Below are positions 5,154-8,310 of a stretch of DNA of 8,310 nt, piece after piece. Numbering within the stretch: the stretch's first letter is position 1; each line of letters starts with the position of its first letter. The position numbers and the translations under genes were made by a program. The stretch is from contig CANRXN010000030.1 of the NCBI GenBank assembly GCA_947643945.1, positions 1 through 8,310 on the forward strand, read 5' to 3'. The notes under the pieces were generated by a model. That model saw only the letters and a list, made by a program, of their open reading frames with translations. It did no database searches and was not told the DNA's origin. The DNA is from an uncultured Clostridium sp. (GTDB taxonomy: Bacteria > Bacillota > Clostridia > TANB77 > CAG-508).

Positions 5154-7047
5154 CTATCTTCCGCCTCCACCTCCGCCGTCCACCGTCCGGCCTCCGGCCT
5201 CCGCCAGAAAATCCTCCGCCACCACCGGTACCAGAAGAATAGGCTGTTGACATAGAACTAGTTATGGCACTTGAAAAAGTTCTCGAAAAATTTGTGTTTA
5301 ACATTAAATACATATAACCATAAGTATTACAATCCCATTGTTCATTAATATTAGGATATACCACTTTTAGTTGTTTTAATACTTTATTAGCAATACCAAA
5401 AACGGTTGCATATACTAAAAAGCTTTCCCAGATTGCAACTTCTGGAATCTCTCTTTTGTCTAGCATTGAGAAGTCTTCCATATATTTTTTTAGCCCTTTC
5501 CATTTTTCATGTTCGTCCATTCCTTCTTGTGTTAGAGCACTAATTTTACTATTTAAGATACAAAATACAATTAGTTGAATGATAACTGCTGGCATAAGTA
5601 ATGCTAGTATCCATACATTGATAAATAAACCAAGCATTAGGACAGTAAAAATCCCACTTATAAAGAAAATGGACACTCCTAAAAAGATAACAAAAACTGT
5701 TAATTGGGTCTTTTTTATTTTCATTTCTTTGCTTGCTAATCCTTTTTGGTATAAAACTTGTTCTACCACATCATCAATGTCATTTCCTAATTTAACAATC
5801 TTACTTGGTGATTTTTTAATATATCTTTCTAATTCACTTGTGGTAATTTGACCATCTGTTTTTTCGGCTACTCTTTTTAAATACTCAAAAACTACTTGTT
5901 CGTCACCTTCTAAGCCTTGCGGTGCTTGTTCTATAATTTTAATGGTTACTTGTTTTTCATTTGGTGTAAATTCTAAAATTTTCTTTAAGCTTAAATTTAA
6001 TAGGGTTGCAGTAAATATTCTTCCTAAATAAATACTATTATTAAATCCACCTACTTGTTTGGTAAAAAGCGATAAGCCTTGCGTTGGTGTACTATCTTTT
6101 CTTGGTATTTCTCTAAAATAGGTTAGTTTTTGGCTTGGCTCAATTTTTTTAGTTGTTTTTATCTTTTTGATTGTTTTAATACTTGACCTTATACTAAAAA
6201 CAAGTAAAATGGCACCACCTAAATTAATAACAATTGCTAAAATTGTTTTGGTTGTTTCTTTCATTTTCCTTCTTGCATTTGCTTGGTTTGCCCAAGTGGT
6301 TTCTTCTTCTACTACTTGGTTTAGTCGTGGTTTGCTTTCTCCTCTTTTTATGGTTCCTAACATATTTTCTGGAAATAAAGTTCTTACTTCTACATATCTT
6401 CCTGCTCGAAATTGATTGATATTAAATTCTATTTTATTGGTATCGGTTACATAAATTTCTCCATTTAAGTCTTCGGTATGACCCCAAACTTTTATCTGGT
6501 CTTTTGTATCTACATGACTTGGCAGATAAATAGTCCCTGTTATGTTTTTAGCATCTACTTCAAAATCTTTTCCTACAAATTGCCAATATAGTTCGCCATA
6601 ATCACTGTATTTTGCTATGGCATCTTTTACTTGATATGATATCTCATAAACTCTAGTTTCTGCCTTATCTTCTAGTCCTACTCCCCACGCGATTTCAAAT
6701 TCGTTATCTTCGTTTATTCCTCCAAAATAGTTACCTTTTGGCATGTGATAGTTCCATTGGTTTTGCTTGTTTAATAGGTTACTACTGTCATTGGTAATGT
6801 CAGTTACCTTAACATTGGCTATCTCAGAGTATTTAGTTTTATCGGTTAGGAATGTTTTATATAGTGTGTTGGTGTCATTTATTTTGATGTTCCATTTTTC
6901 TGTTACATCCATGCTTCCATCACTATTTATACTGGCTTCAAAGTCTAAATGGTTTAAATATAAATCACTTGACGATGCCTCTACTTTACCCCTTATACTG
7001 ATGGCTATTACAAGTATTACTAGAAGGCTAATGATTCTTTTTTTCAT
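5154..7047 (-). CDS. DUF2207 (YciQ-like) membrane protein with glycine-rich tail, four CGG +1 sites
   Basis: This is a 629-residue predicted membrane protein of the DUF2207 family, function unknown. The start at 7047 is chosen because MKKRIISLLVILVIAISI begins a signal peptide (cleavage after about VEA, residue 24) and GGGGAG lies upstream; a frame from 7200 adds only a basic stretch and would begin upstream of the promoter. Residues 25-265 form the extracellular DUF2207 domain (LDFEASINSDGSMDVTEKW). One membrane helix is at 268-286 and two more at about 449-473 and 474-497, with a cytoplasmic segment between. A conserved helical region follows (EHEKWKGLKKYMEDFSML). The family typically ends in a glycine-rich tail; here GGGGGFSGGG is followed by four in-frame CGG codons. 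Each +1 shift restores Gly, giving 14 consecutive Gly after Phe-Ser, then Arg and TAG at 5156-5154. Unshifted, the tail becomes Arg/Trp-rich and ends at 5134. It is the first gene of its unit. Confidence 0.87.
5176..5196 (-). other. Cluster of four +1 CGG sites in the glycine tail of DUF2207
   Basis: In the successively corrected frame, CGG codons lie at 5196-5194, 5189-5187, 5185-5183 and 5178-5176. Skipping the C of each leaves an unbroken series of GGN codons before and after, ending at AGA TAG. The P-site codons are GGC, GGC, GGA and GGA. Neighbouring CGG in other phases (GGC GGA) needs no correction. Confidence 0.8.
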
Positions 7048-7111
7048 TTGCTTTTTTCTCCCCTTTGGATTGCTATTTTTTTGCCTATATTTTTCATTTA
7101 TTTTCTTCTTT

Positions 7112-7140
7112 ATTATATCTTTTTTTAGTTTTTTAGGCAA
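7112..7140 (-). promoter_or_regulatory. Sigma-A-type promoter of the DUF2207-dnaB-vanY unit
   Basis: On the minus strand a -35 TTGCCT (7140-7135), a 17-base A-rich spacer and a perfect -10 TATAAT (7117-7112) predict a start near 7105, about 58 bases before the ATG at 7047. This also argues against the longer ORF start at 7200. Confidence 0.75.
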
Positions 7141-7180
7141 GAGTTTCACATTAAAATTATTTCCCTTTCTTCCAAAAATA

Positions 7181-7189
7181 TGATATAAT
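7181..7189 (+). promoter_or_regulatory. Extended -10 promoter of rqcH
   Basis: TGA-TATAAT (7181-7189) is an extended -10 box with a perfect hexamer. The -35 region (7161-7166, TTCCCT) is weak. Predicted transcription starts near 7196, and AAAGGAG at 7204-7210 serves the ATG at 7218. The divergent region between 7048 and 7217 holds only these two promoters and the ribosome binding sites. Confidence 0.65.
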
Positions 7190-7217
7190 ACCCCTATCAA
7201 AAGAAAGGAGACTTACT

Positions 7218-8310
7218 ATGGCATTTGATGGAATCGTAACAAAAGCAATTGCTGGAGAACTGCAAACTTTAGCAGGTGCCAGAATTGATAAAATCTTTCA
7301 GCCAAATAAAAACACCGTTTTATTAGGCTTTTATTTGGATGGCAAAAACTTCTTATTAAACCTATGTGTCGACGTAGCAAATTACCGTATTCACCTAACC
7401 ACACATCCCAAAAGCAATCCAAAGGTAGCGCCTAATTTTTGTATGGTGCTTCGAAAACATCTACTTCGGGTTACGCTTAAAAAACGTAATTACCAATAAC
7501 CTAGAAAGATTAGTTATCCTTGATTTTGAAGGCTTTGACGAAGTAGACGATGTTGTTTCGAAAAGGCTAATCGTAGAATTAATGGGAAAACATTGTAACA
7601 TCATTTTATTAGACGAGCAAAATATAATAATTGATAGCCTTAGACATATTAACAACGAAGAAAGTTTAAGAAGTATTGTCCCTCATGTTAAATACATTTA
7701 TCCTACCACCAATAAATATAATTTTTTAGAAGCTTTAAGTTTTGAGGATTTTTATCAAAAGCTATCTTCTAATCAAGCAATTTATGATGTGTTTAATGGG
7801 ATTAGCAAATCTTTCCAAGAAGCTTCTATGAAGTTTCTTGGCATAGAAATTTTAAAGAAAGAAACTTTGGAAATACTATATAACTATTTCCAAAAAATAA
7901 TTGCCAAAACTGATACTAACTTTTTAACTTTTCATACTATAGATGGAAAGAAAAAGGATTATTTCTTAGTAGAAGAAACAAAAAATGATGCCCCTCCTTT
8001 TTCCTTAAACTTTTTTATTGACGATTTTTACTATGAAAAAGAAAGTATAGCAGAATTTAAAACTTACCGTGATAGCATTTTAAAAATGATTTTAGACATC
8101 TTAAAAAAGTACAAAACGAGACTTTTACATATTAACGAAAAATTAACAGCTTGTGAGAATATGGATACCTACCAATTGTATGGTGAACTAATTACCGCTA
8201 ATTTATACCAAATAAAAAACGAGAATTTAAGTGAAATTACCTTAAAGAATTACTATACCAATCAAAACATCACGATTCCACTAGATAGTCGTTACACACC
8301 TGCCATTAAC
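7218..8310 (+). CDS. rqcH: RqcH (NFACT/FbpA family) ribosome quality control factor, partial, one CGG +1 site
   Basis: RqcH binds 50S subunits carrying stalled nascent chains and recruits tRNA-Ala to add C-terminal alanine tails that mark them for degradation. The first 364 of roughly 570-590 residues are present. The N terminus MAFDGIVTKAIAGEL and NFCMVLRKHL are typical of the NFACT-N domain. Normal reading breaks at CGG 7467-7469. Skipping the C gives Gly84 then LRLKNVITNN, matching the family pattern KHLxGGRI, and the frame stays open to the window end, including MDTYQLYGELITANLYQI and ITIPLDSRYTPAIN. The family has an Asp-Arg pair needed for tRNA binding shortly after this Gly; the aligned residues here seem to be Glu96-Arg97. 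The region between carries the helical coiled-coil arm. The start at 7218 has AAAGGAG 7 bases upstream. It is transcribed divergently from the DUF2207 unit. Confidence 0.9.
7467..7469 (+). other. In-frame CGG, +1 frameshift site (rqcH)
   Basis: The frame is CAT CTA CTT CGG GTT. Normal reading stops 10 codons later (TAA, 7497-7499). Skipping the C at 7467 gives CTT GGG TTA CGC and 281 further open codons with clear RqcH similarity. The restored Gly is the first Gly of the family pattern KHLxGGRI. The heptamer CTT CGG G is close to the yeast Ty1 CUU AGG C site. Confidence 0.85.

Noticed and set aside
7048..7200. Longer start of the DUF2207 gene at 7200
   Set aside because: A consensus promoter lies inside this stretch, and the signal peptide and ribosome binding site fit the start at 7047.
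1..8310. Four ordinary pseudogenes from random frameshift mutations
   Set aside because: All breaks are the same base (C), in the same codon phase, before a Gly codon, and flanking sequence keeps intact motifs. Random decay would give mixed indels, deletions and stop codons.
1..8310. Homopolymer-type sequencing errors
   Set aside because: The window has many long A and T runs inside genes with no frame break, while the breaks are at single C insertions before GG. A different systematic error remains possible and is stated as the main alternative.
1..8310. CRISPR arrays, tRNA or rRNA genes, insertion sequences
   Set aside because: No regularly spaced repeats, no tRNA-like or rRNA sequence and no transposase or terminal inverted repeats are visible.

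Overview
The window is AT-rich, densely coded and looks like chromosomal DNA of a low-GC Bacillota, probably an uncultured Clostridia- or Bacilli-type gut bacterium. The reasons are AGGAGG-type ribosome binding sites, sigma-A-like promoters, A/T-ending codons and the gene set (RqcH, a DUF2207 membrane protein, a VanY-like carboxypeptidase, a MATE exporter, YgjV, a Nudix hydrolase). I cannot name the species.

Layout. On the minus strand, reading right to left, a first transcription unit starts at a good promoter (7112-7140). It holds a DUF2207 membrane protein (7047-5154), a DnaB-family helicase (5106-3338) and a membrane-anchored VanY-like D,D-carboxypeptidase (3275-2493), and ends at a terminator (2480-2451). 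A second unit holds a Nudix/pyrophosphatase-like fusion (2403-1576), a YgjV-family membrane protein (1579-1049) and a histidine phosphatase (1083-547), all overlapping. Then comes a MATE exporter (322 to beyond base 1) with its own strong promoter and a leader of about 145 nt. The leader carries one or two terminator-like hairpins and an 18-codon upstream ORF. On the plus strand, divergent from the DUF2207 gene, lies rqcH (7218 to beyond 8310).

Main observation. Four genes (MATE, DnaB-like, DUF2207, rqcH) look frame-broken under normal reading. Every break is the same event. The in-frame codon at the break is CGG, and the protein is restored by moving +1, i.e. skipping the C and reading the following GGN as glycine. 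There are seven such sites needed to restore protein sequence (one each in MATE, DnaB-like and rqcH, four in the glycine-rich tail of DUF2207). An eighth in-frame CGG, near the end of the DnaB-like gene, gives a clean stop just before an inverted repeat if read the same way. I find no in-frame CGG anywhere in the roughly 2,580 codons that is clearly arginine, and no frame break without an in-frame CGG. CGG in the other two phases is read normally. The codon before the shift varies (AUC, CUU, GGA, GGC), so the CGG itself appears to be the signal. This suggests that CGG is unassigned, or is part of a CGGN quadruplet decoded as glycine, and acts as a general +1 frameshift signal in this organism. 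I know of no published description of this, but I could not search. The competing explanation is systematic sequence error; the phase specificity argues against it but does not exclude it.
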